Of a stretch of DNA of 64,000 bases, positions 16,814-25,512 are shown piece after piece. Source of the DNA: HGM04593 sp045654885 (GTDB lineage: Bacteria > Bacteroidota > Bacteroidia > Bacteroidales > Bacteroidaceae); assembly GCA_045654885.1 (NCBI GenBank), contig JAZOOF010000045.1, forward strand, positions 10,695 through 74,694, written 5' to 3'. Position 1 is the first letter of the stretch. Every line of letters begins with the position of its first letter. Under the pieces are notes generated by a model, which was given only the letters and a program-made list of their open reading frames with translations, was not told the DNA's origin and made no database searches. Made by a program: the position numbers and the translations under genes.

Positions 16814-18160
16814 TCATCGGCCACGCAGTGGCTGTACAATTGTTTTTATACCTTTGATTTTCTTGCCCTCGACAGCCTTGAGCACGGCACGCATGCGGTT
16901 TAGTTTAACCGCAACATACGAGAAGTTGTCGAACACGGTAATTGTGCCCACCTCGTCGGGGCGCAGGCCACCTGTCTTTATGAAGAAGCCGGCAAGGTCG
17001 CCACGGCTTATTTTGTCGCGCTTGCCCTTTCCAATGTACAGCACCGCCCAGTCGGGAGCCGGTGGCAAAACTGCACGTTTGGGCAGAGAAAACTCTTCAA
17101 GTCCATCTGGAACGAAATCGGGCAATGCCTTGTTTTCAAAAGAGATAAGATAGACGTTACCGCCTGCCTCCCAACGGGCTGTACGTCCGTTGCGGTGGGT
17201 AAAAATCTCGGCCGACAGGGCACGCTGGTAGTGCACAATGTGACGCACATCCTTTATATCGAGACCACGCGCTGCAAGGTCGGTACTCACAAGGATATTG
17301 GAGCAGCCGGCCGTAAAACGGTAGAGCGAAAGTTCGCGCTCCTTCTGCTCCATTGCTCCGTGGTAGCCAATGGAGTGTAGACCGCCCTTTTTCAAATAAG
17401 CCTGCACCTCCTCGACTGTCTCGCGGAAATTGCAGAAGACGATTGCCGGTTCGCCGCCAAATGAGCAGAGCAACGAGAAGAGGCTCTCCAAGCGCTTGTC
17501 GGGTGTTGTTGTAACGGTATAGAAGCTTGTGCGCACAGCGGGCTGCTCGCCACCGGCACGGAAATCGAGTTTCTCCACATCGGCCGCACCGGCAAACATG
17601 GGTATCTCGTCGGCATCGGTTGCCGACAGCAAGAAGCGCGATGACGCATTGGGCAGCGCCTCGACAAGTTTGGACATCTCGTCGCGGAAGCCCATCTCAA
17701 GGCACTTGTCGAACTCGTCTATTACCAACAGGGTGCATTTGTCGACACCGAAAGAGGCACGTCCAAGATGGTCGAGCAGACGGCCGGGAGTACCCACAAC
17801 GACTGCGGGCGATGCACCGCCAAGCGATGCAACCTCCTGCTCCAGCGGACGTCCGCCATAGAACGCAGCCATGTGGAACGGGGTTGCCATGGAGCGCCAC
17901 ACCTCGAACACCTGCCTGGCAAGCTCGCGCGTGGGCAACACAACAAGCGCCTGCACTCCTTTTTCATCGTGTTTTAGCCTTTCGAGCAACGGCAGCAGAA
18001 AAGCAAGTGTCTTTCCAGTACCTGTCGGCGAGAGCAGCACCATGCTGCTATTTCGACGACAGTGTTCAACCGCCGCACTCTGCATTGCATTGAGAGCATC
18101 TATATTGAGTTTACCAAGCGCAATCTGCTGCACTCTATTCAAAATACCGTTCATCTGCAT
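16814..18160 (-). CDS. dbpA: DEAD-box ATP-dependent RNA helicase, DbpA-like
   Basis: This 448-residue protein contains the helicase motifs SPTGTGKT (I), PTRELA (Ia), TPGRLLDHLG (Ib), VIDEFDK (II, with DEFD instead of DEAD), SATD (III), ARGLDI (V) and HRNGRTAR (VI, unusual Asn and Ala). The last 75 residues (YIGKGKRDKISRGDLAGFFIK ... VAVKL) match the DbpA RNA-binding domain, which in E. coli recognises 23S rRNA hairpin 92. A role in 50S subunit assembly follows from the family. It is the first gene of a likely three-gene operon, 16 bases before the PHP gene's start. Confidence 0.85.
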   Translation of the reverse strand: MQMNGILNRVQQIALGKLNIDALNAMQSAAVEHCRRNSSMVLLSPTGTGKTLAFLLPLLERLKHDEKGVQALVVLPTRELARQVFEVWRSMATPFHMAAFYGGRPLEQEVASLGGASPAVVVGTPGRLLDHLGRASFGVDKCTLLVIDEFDKCLEMGFRDEMSKLVEALPNASSRFLLSATDADEIPMFAGAADVEKLDFRAGGEQPAVRTSFYTVTTTPDKRLESLFSLLCSFGGEPAIVFCNFRETVEEVQAYLKKGGLHSIGYHGAMEQKERELSLYRFTAGCSNILVSTDLAARGLDIKDVRHIVHYQRALSAEIFTHRNGRTARWEAGGNVYLISFENKALPDFVPDGLEEFSLPKRAVLPPAPDWAVLYIGKGKRDKISRGDLAGFFIKTGGLRPDEVGTITVFDNFSYVAVKLNRMRAVLKAVEGKKIKGIKTIVQPLRGR

Positions 18161-18578
18161 TCTATATTATAAAAAAAATCCGCAAAATATGGCAGGCGCG
18201 ATATCCAACCCATATGTTTTGGTATAACAAATGTCATTCAACACACTGATTAAAAACAGTATATCAAAAAAACATATCGATTGAGCAACCCCTCAAAAAG
18301 AGCTTTTTTATGCGCGAATAGCAATAAAAGTATATACCATACACCGCCATTCGCCCACAAATGTTACCCCCAAAGGAATAGATGCACCAACATCTGCCAA
18401 TTATATTCAGCAAAATTAACCAATCTGCGCCAATTAGCGAAATGCGCGAAAGAAAAAAATCAATTTCTGCCATTATGACACCCATTGTCACACAAAAAAG
18501 AGGTATCTTTGTCACAGATTATGCCAAAACTGCATTGGCAAACTATTTGTTATAATAAAAGTAGAAAACATTTGAACC
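18161..18578. other. Divergent intergenic region between dbpA and grpE
   Basis: These 418 bases contain no gene. The only clear signal is the -7 box and direct repeat described separately near 18485-18516. The rest is AT-rich with no repeats shared with other gaps. Confidence 0.6.
18485..18516 (+). promoter_or_regulatory. grpE operon promoter with direct repeat
   Basis: TATCTTTG (18504-18511) is an exact -7 box about 68 bases before grpE. TTGTCACA occurs at 18485-18492 and again at 18509-18516, 24 bases apart, so one copy overlaps the -7 box. There is no consensus TTTG at the proper distance. An operator or stress-sigma role is possible but unproven. Confidence 0.5.
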
Positions 18579-19160
18579 ATGAGCGAAAAAGATAAGGAAA
18601 TTTTGGATGAGACCGTGAACGAGACAGAGAACGGTGTTAACGAGGAGGCTTGCGAGCAATGCGGGCAGCAGGAGGAGAGTGTAGAATTGACAGCTGAGGA
18701 GAAACTGCAGCAGGAGCTCGACCAGGCAAATGAGAAGATTGCCACACTCGAGGACAAATATCTGCGCCAGGTTGCCGAGTTCGACAACTACCGCAAGCGC
18801 ACCATAAAGGAGAAGGCCGAACTGATAAAGAACGGCGGTGAACGCGCCATCGAGTCGATACTGCCCGTGCTCGACGATTTTGAAAGAGCACTTGCAAACA
18901 TGGCAAAGGATGAGAATGCCGCAGAGATTATGACGGGCGTAGAACTCATCTACAACAAATTCGTCAGCATCCTCAAGCAGAACGGCTTGCAGAGAATAGA
19001 GACCGAGGGCGCCACATTTGACACCGACTTCCACGAGGCAATAGCCATAATCCCCGCGCCAAGCGAAGATTTGAAAGGCAAGGTACTCGACTGTGTACAA
19101 ACAGGTTATACACTAAACGATAAAGTAATACGTCACGCAAAGGTTGCCGTTGGCGAATAA
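18579..19160 (+). CDS. grpE: GrpE nucleotide exchange factor
   Basis: This 193-residue co-chaperone promotes ADP release from DnaK. An acidic N-terminus (to about 45) is followed by a long coiled coil (LQQELDQANEKIATLEDKYLRQVAEFDNYRKR) and the beta domain ending GYTLNDKVIRHAKVAVGE, the family signature. dnaJ starts 10 bases after its stop. dnaK is not in the window. Confidence 0.95.
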   Translation: MSEKDKEILDETVNETENGVNEEACEQCGQQEESVELTAEEKLQQELDQANEKIATLEDKYLRQVAEFDNYRKRTIKEKAELIKNGGERAIESILPVLDDFERALANMAKDENAAEIMTGVELIYNKFVSILKQNGLQRIETEGATFDTDFHEAIAIIPAPSEDLKGKVLDCVQTGYTLNDKVIRHAKVAVGE

Positions 19161-19170
19161 CAGACTTGAT

Positions 19171-20322
19171 ATGGCAAAAAGAGATTACTATGAAGTGCTG
19201 GGCGTGGACAAGAACGCATCGGCAAATGACATAAAGAAGGCGTACCGCAAATTGGCGATACAGTACCACCCCGACAAGAACCCGGGCGACAAGGAGGCCG
19301 AGGAGAAGTTCAAGGAGGCTGCCGAGGCCTATGGTGTGCTCAGCGACCCTGACAAGAAGGCGCGCTACGACCAGTTCGGTTTTGAGGGAGTAAGCGGTGC
19401 CGGCGGCAGCGGATTTGGCGGTGCCGGAATGGATATCAACGACATTTTCTCAATGTTCGGTGATATTTTCGGTGGTCGCGGAGGATTTGGCGGATTCGGC
19501 GGCTTCGGCGGTGGCGGCGGCAGTCGCCCGGCAAAATTCCGTGGCAGCGACCAAAGGGTGAAGGTAAAGCTCACACTGCAGGAGATTGCCAACGGTGTCA
19601 CAAAGAAGTTCAAACTAAAAAAATACGTCCCATGTACCCACTGCAACGGCAGCGGTGCCGAGAACGGTGCAGTTGAGACCTGCCCCGAGTGCAAGGGCAC
19701 AGGCCGCGTGATACGCACGCAGCAGAGTTTCTTTGGAATGATGCAGAGCGAGGTTGCATGCCCACACTGTAACGGCCAAGGAAAAATCATAAAGAACAAG
19801 TGCAAGCACTGCAACGGTGAAGGCATTGTAATGGGCGAGGAGATTGTTGAGGTAAACATCCCTGCCGGTGTATACGAGGGCATGCAGCTGTCAATGCGAG
19901 GCAAGGGAAATGCCGGCAAGTTCAACGGTGTTCCGGGCGACCTGCTAATCCTTGTCGAAGAGGAGAAGCACCCCACCCTTGTGCGCGACGAGAACGACCT
20001 TATATACAGCCTATTGCTCGACATCCCCACTGCAGCACTTGGCGGTTTTGCCGAGATACCTACAATCGACGGCAAGGCAAAGGTCACCATTGACCCGGGA
20101 ACACAGCCGGGCAAGGTTCTGCGCCTGCGCGGAAAGGGATTGCCCACACTCAACGGATATGGCAAGGGAGACATTGTCGTCAACATTAGCGTGTATATCC
20201 CGGAGACTCTCTCAAAGGAGGAGAAGAAAGCCGTTGAGGAATTCCGCGAATCGGAGAACTTCCGCCCGAGCGAGAGCATCAAGGAGAAGATTTTCCGCCG
20301 TTTCAAGAATTTCTTTGAATAA
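19171..20322 (+). CDS. dnaJ: Chaperone DnaJ
   Basis: This 383-residue Hsp40 starts at 19171 (MAKRDYYEVLGV); the frame is open slightly upstream, overlapping grpE. The J domain carries HPDKNPGD (the HPD that stimulates DnaK). A Gly/Phe region (about 75-125) follows, then four zinc-binding repeats (CTHCNGSG, CPECKGTG, CPHCNGQG, CKHCNGEG) and the substrate-binding C-terminal domains. It is co-transcribed with grpE and, 9 bases later, folC. Confidence 0.97.
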   Translation: MAKRDYYEVLGVDKNASANDIKKAYRKLAIQYHPDKNPGDKEAEEKFKEAAEAYGVLSDPDKKARYDQFGFEGVSGAGGSGFGGAGMDINDIFSMFGDIFGGRGGFGGFGGFGGGGGSRPAKFRGSDQRVKVKLTLQEIANGVTKKFKLKKYVPCTHCNGSGAENGAVETCPECKGTGRVIRTQQSFFGMMQSEVACPHCNGQGKIIKNKCKHCNGEGIVMGEEIVEVNIPAGVYEGMQLSMRGKGNAGKFNGVPGDLLILVEEEKHPTLVRDENDLIYSLLLDIPTAALGGFAEIPTIDGKAKVTIDPGTQPGKVLRLRGKGLPTLNGYGKGDIVVNISVYIPETLSKEEKKAVEEFRESENFRPSESIKEKIFRRFKNFFE

Positions 20323-20331
20323 AATATAGAT

Positions 20332-21621
20332 ATGACATACGACGAGACCGTCCAGTATCTGTTCAACTGCGCACCGCCCTTCCAGCAAGTAGGCGGTGCT
20401 GCTTACAAAGAGGGGCTGGCGACAACCATTGCACTCGACAATCACCTGGGCAATCCACACAAGAGGTTTGCCACAATACACGTTGCCGGAACAAACGGCA
20501 AGGGTTCTACATCGCACACTCTTGCAGCCATTCTGCAGCAGAGCGGCTACAAGGTGGGGCTCTACACATCGCCACACCTTGTCGATTTCCGCGAGCGCAT
20601 AAAAGTGAACGGCAAAATGGCAAGCAAGGAGTACGTCATTGACTTTGTAGAGAAGCACAGAGCCTTTTTTGAGCCATTGCAGCCGTCGTTCTTTGAACTG
20701 ACTACAGCTATGGCATTCAACTGTTTCGCCGAGCAGGAGGTGGACATTGCAGTGATTGAGGTGGGTCTTGGCGGAAGACTCGACTGCACCAACATAATCA
20801 CATCCGAACTCTGCATAATAACCAACATCAGCCCCGACCACACACAGTTCCTGGGCAGCACACTTGCAGAGATTGCAGGCGAAAAGGCGGGTATAATAAA
20901 ACCCGGTATTCCGGTTGTTATAGGCGAGACGACTCCCGAGACAAAGGAGGTATTCACAAAGAGGGCTAAAAATACAGGTGCACCAATCACCTTTGCCGAG
21001 GAGGAGAAACCGCTCCACCTGGCCACCCCGCTGCCGCATGGAGGTTTCAGATACGAGACTGCACTGTTTGGAACCATAGAGGGCGAACTGGGCGGCGATT
21101 ACCAGCAGAAGAACACAAATACCCTGCTGTCGGCATTGGGGATTCTGCTTGAGAAAGGATATTCAATTACAGCCGATAGTGTGCGAAAAGGTTTTACAAA
21201 CGTATGCAGCCTCACCGGTTTCACCGGCCGGTGGCAGACCGTGGGAGAATTGCCACGCACCGTATGCGATGCCGGACACAACGTTGGCGGCATAAAATAC
21301 ATTGTGGAGCAATTGGAGCGCGAAAGCAAAAGCCACACGGCGCTACGCATTGTGTTTGGAATGGTAAACGACAAGGATATCACATCGGTGCTTGACATGA
21401 TGCCCAAGAGTGCACAATATTATTTTACACAGGCAAGCATAAAGCGCGCAATGCCGGCCGAAGAGCTTATGGCAAAGGCCGCACAGCACGGGCTTGCGGG
21501 CAACTGCTACCCCACGGTGCAGGAGGCACTGCAGGCGGCAAGGAGCGAGAGCGCAGAGAGCGATTTCATTTTTGTAGGAGGCAGCTGTTTCATTGTTGCC
21601 GACCTGTTGTCGATAGGTTGA
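20332..21621 (+). CDS. folC: Folylpolyglutamate synthase / dihydrofolate synthase
   Basis: This 429-residue Mur-ligase-family enzyme adds glutamate to dihydropteroate and to folates. It shows the ATP loop AGTNGKGSTSHTLAAIL, YTSPHLVDFRERI, the metal and substrate stretch IAVIEVGLGGRLDCTNII, NISPDHTQFLG and the later DAGHNVGGI. It begins 9 bases after dnaJ, so folate synthesis is tied to the chaperone operon here. A strong terminator follows. Confidence 0.93.
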   Translation: MTYDETVQYLFNCAPPFQQVGGAAYKEGLATTIALDNHLGNPHKRFATIHVAGTNGKGSTSHTLAAILQQSGYKVGLYTSPHLVDFRERIKVNGKMASKEYVIDFVEKHRAFFEPLQPSFFELTTAMAFNCFAEQEVDIAVIEVGLGGRLDCTNIITSELCIITNISPDHTQFLGSTLAEIAGEKAGIIKPGIPVVIGETTPETKEVFTKRAKNTGAPITFAEEEKPLHLATPLPHGGFRYETALFGTIEGELGGDYQQKNTNTLLSALGILLEKGYSITADSVRKGFTNVCSLTGFTGRWQTVGELPRTVCDAGHNVGGIKYIVEQLERESKSHTALRIVFGMVNDKDITSVLDMMPKSAQYYFTQASIKRAMPAEELMAKAAQHGLAGNCYPTVQEALQAARSESAESDFIFVGGSCFIVADLLSIG

Positions 21622-21662
21622 CCGCCGAGAAACAGCATACAGAAAACAGCGGCACACAATCT

Positions 21663-21707
21663 GCAGAGAGGCGAAAAGCACCCATTTTCCCTCTCTGCAA
21701 ATTTTTT
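21663..21707 (+). terminator. Terminator of the grpE-dnaJ-folC operon
   Basis: GCAGAGAGG (21663-21671) pairs with CCTCTCTGC (21690-21698), followed by AAATTTTTT. Confidence 0.8.
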
Positions 21708-21782
21708 ATTGCCTATTCCTTTGCGGTAAACCTTTTTTTTATTTTATTTGCAGAAGAATAGCTATTTATAACTGACACAAAT

Positions 21783-22865
21783 ATGAGTTGTACAGAAAAT
21801 CTTTCACAATTGAAGGCCGCTGACTTCAAAAAAGAGATAGGCGGCAAGGAGACAGCATTGTTCATTCTCAAGAACAAGCAGGGCAACGAAGTTGCAATCA
21901 CAAACTACGGTGGCGCAATATGCAGCATCATGGTTCCCGACAAGAACGGCAATTACGCCAATGTAATCCAGGGACATGACAGCATCGACAACCTGTTGAA
22001 CAGCCCCGAGCCATTCCTCAGCACACTTGTAGGCCGCTACGGCAACCGCATCTGCAAAGGCAAGTTCACAATCGACGGTGTAGAATACAACCTCGCCATC
22101 AACAATGGCCCCAACCACCTTCACGGTGGCCCGACAGGCTTCCACGCAAGAGTTTGGGATGCAGAGCAGACCGACGCTCAGACCTTGAAGCTGCACTATC
22201 TTTCGGCCGACATGGAAGAGGGCTTCCCCGGCAATCTTGACGTGACAGTTGTCTACACATTCAACGATGACAACGAACTCAAAATCGATTACACAGCAAC
22301 TACCGACAAAAAGACTATCGTGAACCTCACAAGCCACGGTTTCTTCTCACTCTCAGGTATTGCAAACCCAACAGCAACAATAGACAATCTCATTTGCGAA
22401 ATAAATGCCGATTTCTTTGTACCCATCGATGACACATCGGTACCCTATGGCTGCATAGCACCTGTAAAGGGCACTGCATTCGACTTCACCACCCCAACAG
22501 AGGTCGGTGCACGCATCGATGCCGACGAGGAGCAGATTAAGCATGGAGCAGGCTATGACCACTGCTATGTGCTCAACAAGAAGGAGGTAGGCGAACTGAG
22601 CTTTGCCGCAAAGGTGACAGATCCTGTAAGCGGCCGAACAATGGAGGTTTACACAACCGAGCCCGGTGTTCAGGTTTACACATCGAACTGGCACAGCGGC
22701 TTTGCCGGCGCACATGGTGCCACATTCCCCAAGCGCAGCGCAATCTGTTTCGAGGCACAGCATTTCCCCGACTCACCCAACCGCCAGCACTTCCCAAGCG
22801 TGGTGCTATGCCCGGGCGAGACATACAAGCAGGTTACTGTATATAAATTTGGTGTAGAAAAATAA
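21783..22865 (+). CDS. galM: Aldose 1-epimerase (galactose mutarotase)
   Basis: This 360-residue enzyme interconverts alpha- and beta-D-galactose so that GalK can act. Marks are TNYGGAICSI, VGRYGNRICKGKF, NNGPNHLHGGPTGFHARVW (catalytic His), LTSHGFFSL (second His) and the later YDHCYVLN; the base Glu lies in ICFEAQHFPDSPN. There is no signal peptide, unlike some Bacteroides mutarotases. It opens a galM, transporter, galK operon. Confidence 0.92.
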   Translation: MSCTENLSQLKAADFKKEIGGKETALFILKNKQGNEVAITNYGGAICSIMVPDKNGNYANVIQGHDSIDNLLNSPEPFLSTLVGRYGNRICKGKFTIDGVEYNLAINNGPNHLHGGPTGFHARVWDAEQTDAQTLKLHYLSADMEEGFPGNLDVTVVYTFNDDNELKIDYTATTDKKTIVNLTSHGFFSLSGIANPTATIDNLICEINADFFVPIDDTSVPYGCIAPVKGTAFDFTTPTEVGARIDADEEQIKHGAGYDHCYVLNKKEVGELSFAAKVTDPVSGRTMEVYTTEPGVQVYTSNWHSGFAGAHGATFPKRSAICFEAQHFPDSPNRQHFPSVVLCPGETYKQVTVYKFGVEK

Positions 22866-22905
22866 GAGTACATTAAATAAAACAACAAATTAAAAATTTA
22901 AAGCT

Positions 22906-24174
22906 ATGAGTAATCAAAAGAAACAATGGGGAGCTATTATCGTCATGATTGCGCTCTTCGCAATGATTGCCTTCGTGACAAACCTCTGTACACCAATGGC
23001 AACCATCATCAAGAACCAGGGTGAGATTTCAAACGTACTTGCCCAGATCGGTAACTACGGTAACTTTATTGCATACTTGGTTATGGGTATTCCTGCAGGT
23101 ATGCTCATTGCAAAGTTCGGTTACAAGAAGACAGCCCTCATCGGTTTGGCTGTAGGTGCTGCAGGTATCCTCATCCAGTGGGTAAGCGGTTTGCTCGACG
23201 TTGAGGCAAACTTGGGTCTCGTATTCGCAGTTTACCTTATTGGTGCATTCATCGCAGGTCTTTGCATGTGTATCCTCAACTGCGTTGTTAACCCAATGCT
23301 CAACCTCCTTGGCGGTGGCGGCAACAGCGGTAACCAGCTCATCCAGATTGGTGGCGTGTTCAACTCATCAGCAGCTGTAGCTTGCTACATCCTCATGGGT
23401 GCGCTCATCTCTGACGCAACTAAGGCTAAGATTGCCGACGCTACTCCTGCGCTCATGATTGCCCTCGCTATCTTCGTTGTAGCGTTCATCGTTATCCTCT
23501 TTACAAAGATTGACGAGCCTGAGCAGGCACCTGTACAGATAAGCCTTGTTAAGGGCGCTATGGGTCACCGTCACTTTGCACTCGGTGCATTGGCTATCTT
23601 CCTCTACATGGGTATTGAGGTTGGTGTTCCCAACGCAGTACAGCAGATGTTGACATCGGATCCCTACTCTATCCCGGCAGGTACCGTAGGTATGATTGTT
23701 GCAGTTTACTGGTTCATGATGCTCATTGGCCGTTTCGTAGGTGCATCTATCGGCAGCAAGGTATCAAGCCGCGCAATGGTTACAACAGTTTCTGTTGCCA
23801 CATTGGTACTTGTACTCTTCGGTATGTACGCTCCCGCAGACATCCTCGTTGCATTCCCTGGCGTTGACTGGGGTAAGCTTGAGCTTATCTGGCAGGATAT
23901 CCCGGTAGGTATCTTCGCATTCCTGCTTGTAGGTCTCTGCACATCGGTTATGTGGGGTGCTATCTTCAACATGGCTGTTGAGGGTCTTGGCAAGTACACA
24001 GCCGTTGCGTCAGGTATCTTCATGACAATGGTATTCGGTTGCGCAGTAATGATGGGTATCCAGGGCTACGTTGCCGACTTGACAAACTACATGACAAGCT
24101 TCTGGGTTGTAGTATTCTGTGCTGCATACATCCTCTTCTATGCACTCGTTGGTTCAAAACCTGCAAAGAAGTAA
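22906..24174 (+). CDS. MFS sugar transporter of the FucP/GluP type
   Basis: This 422-residue inner-membrane protein has about 12 transmembrane helices and a conserved loop GIPAGMLIAKFGYKKTALIG between helices 2 and 3. The middle (NPMLNLLGGGGNSGNQLIQIGGVFNSSAA) resembles the fucose/glucose/galactose proton symporters. Placement between galM and galK makes galactose the best guess. Codon use is noticeably biased to a few pyrimidine-ending codons, as in galK, suggesting high expression. Confidence 0.8.
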   Translation: MSNQKKQWGAIIVMIALFAMIAFVTNLCTPMATIIKNQGEISNVLAQIGNYGNFIAYLVMGIPAGMLIAKFGYKKTALIGLAVGAAGILIQWVSGLLDVEANLGLVFAVYLIGAFIAGLCMCILNCVVNPMLNLLGGGGNSGNQLIQIGGVFNSSAAVACYILMGALISDATKAKIADATPALMIALAIFVVAFIVILFTKIDEPEQAPVQISLVKGAMGHRHFALGALAIFLYMGIEVGVPNAVQQMLTSDPYSIPAGTVGMIVAVYWFMMLIGRFVGASIGSKVSSRAMVTTVSVATLVLVLFGMYAPADILVAFPGVDWGKLELIWQDIPVGIFAFLLVGLCTSVMWGAIFNMAVEGLGKYTAVASGIFMTMVFGCAVMMGIQGYVADLTNYMTSFWVVVFCAAYILFYALVGSKPAKK

Positions 24175-24220
24175 TTTACATTGAAAAACTTATTGTTTAA
24201 CTATATAATACATAACGACT

Positions 24221-25375
24221 ATGGATATAGAATTTGTAAGAAGCCGCTTTATCAAGCACTTCGACGGTACAACAGGTAGCATCTATGCATCTCCCGGCCG
24301 CATCAACCTCATTGGTGAGCACACCGACTACAATAACGGTTTTGTATTCCCCGGCGCTGTGAACAAGGGTATCATGGCCGAAATCAAGCCAAACGGTACA
24401 GACAAGGTTTGCGCATACTCTATCGATGAGAAGGACTATGTTGAGTTCGGTTTGAAGGAGGAGGACGCTCCACACGCTTCTTGGGCAAAGTACATCTTCG
24501 GTGTTTGCCGTGAGATGATTAAGCGTGGTGTTGATGTCAAGGGTTTCAACACTGCATTTGCAGGTGACGTGCCCCTTGGTGCAGGTATGTCTTCATCAGC
24601 TGCTCTTGAGAGCACATACGCATACGCTTTGAACGACCTGTTCGGTGACAACAAGGTTGACAAGTTCGAGCTTGCCAAGGTTGGCCAGGCTACTGAGCAC
24701 AACTATGTTGGTGTAAACTGCGGTATCATGGACCAGTTCGCAAGCGTATTCGGCAAGGCAGGCAGCCTCATCCGTCTCGATTGCCGCTCTTTGGAGTACC
24801 AGTACTTCCCATTCAAGCCACAGGGTTACAAACTCGTTCTTTTGAACACTTGCGTTAAACACACACTTGTTGGTTCACCATACAACGAGCGCCGTTTGAG
24901 CTGCGAGCGCGTTGCTGAGGTTATCAAGGCTAAGCACCCAGAGGTTGAGTCTTTGCGTGATGCAAGCTTCGAGCAGCTCGAAGAGGTTAAGGCAGAGTTG
25001 AAGCCCGAGGATTACAACCGCGCCAAGTATGTTATCGGTGAGGTTGTTCGCGTACTCGACGTTTGCGCAGCTCTTGAGGCCGGTGACTACGAGACTGTAG
25101 GTAAGAAGATGTATGAGACACACTTCGGCTTGAGCAAGGATTACGAGGTAAGCTGCGAGGAGCTCGACTACTTGGTAGACGTTGCTATCGACTGCGGTGT
25201 AACAGGTTCTCGTATGATGGGCGGCGGCTTCGGCGGTTGCACTATCAACCTTGTTAAGGAGGAGTTGTATGAGGTATTCATCGAGGAGGCCAAGAAGCGT
25301 TACCAGGAGAAGTATGGTAAGCAGCCAAAGGTTTACGATGTAGTAATCGGCGACGGCTCACGCAAGATTTGCTAA
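24221..25375 (+). CDS. galK: Galactokinase
   Basis: This 384-residue GHMP kinase makes galactose 1-phosphate, the entry step of the Leloir pathway. It carries the galactokinase signature GRINLIGEHTDYNNGFVFP, the ATP motif PLGAGMSSSAALE, the catalytic Asp region NCGIMDQFAS, and MMGGGFGGCTINL near the C-terminus. It starts 46 bases after the transporter, and a strong terminator follows. galT and galE are not nearby. Confidence 0.96.
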   Translation: MDIEFVRSRFIKHFDGTTGSIYASPGRINLIGEHTDYNNGFVFPGAVNKGIMAEIKPNGTDKVCAYSIDEKDYVEFGLKEEDAPHASWAKYIFGVCREMIKRGVDVKGFNTAFAGDVPLGAGMSSSAALESTYAYALNDLFGDNKVDKFELAKVGQATEHNYVGVNCGIMDQFASVFGKAGSLIRLDCRSLEYQYFPFKPQGYKLVLLNTCVKHTLVGSPYNERRLSCERVAEVIKAKHPEVESLRDASFEQLEEVKAELKPEDYNRAKYVIGEVVRVLDVCAALEAGDYETVGKKMYETHFGLSKDYEVSCEELDYLVDVAIDCGVTGSRMMGGGFGGCTINLVKEELYEVFIEEAKKRYQEKYGKQPKVYDVVIGDGSRKIC

Positions 25376-25399
25376 TCAATAGCAAGAAACATAAAATCC

Positions 25400-25429
25400 A
25401 AAAGGCGCAATCGGAAGGTTGCGCCTTTT
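25400..25429 (+). terminator. Terminator of the gal operon
   Basis: AAAAGGCGCAA (25400-25410) pairs with TTGCGCCTTTT (25419-25429). Confidence 0.9.
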
Positions 25430-25442
25430 GTTATTACAACAC

Positions 25443-25475
25443 TTTTGAAATAAATATTCAATTTTTGAAATAAAT
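25443..25475 (+). promoter_or_regulatory. Direct repeat upstream of the sulfatase gene
   Basis: TTTTGAAATAAAT occurs twice, 20 bases apart, 38-70 bases before the start. It could be an operator or a pair of -33 elements; no consensus -7 box is at the right distance. Confidence 0.35.
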
Positions 25476-25512
25476 GTTGTATTTTAGCAAAATATAAAGA
25501 AACTGACTTGTT

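Noticed and set aside
19365..20366. Minus-strand open frame of 333 codons opposite dnaJ
   Set aside because: Antisense shadow with proline-rich translation of the Gly/Phe region; dnaJ is certain.
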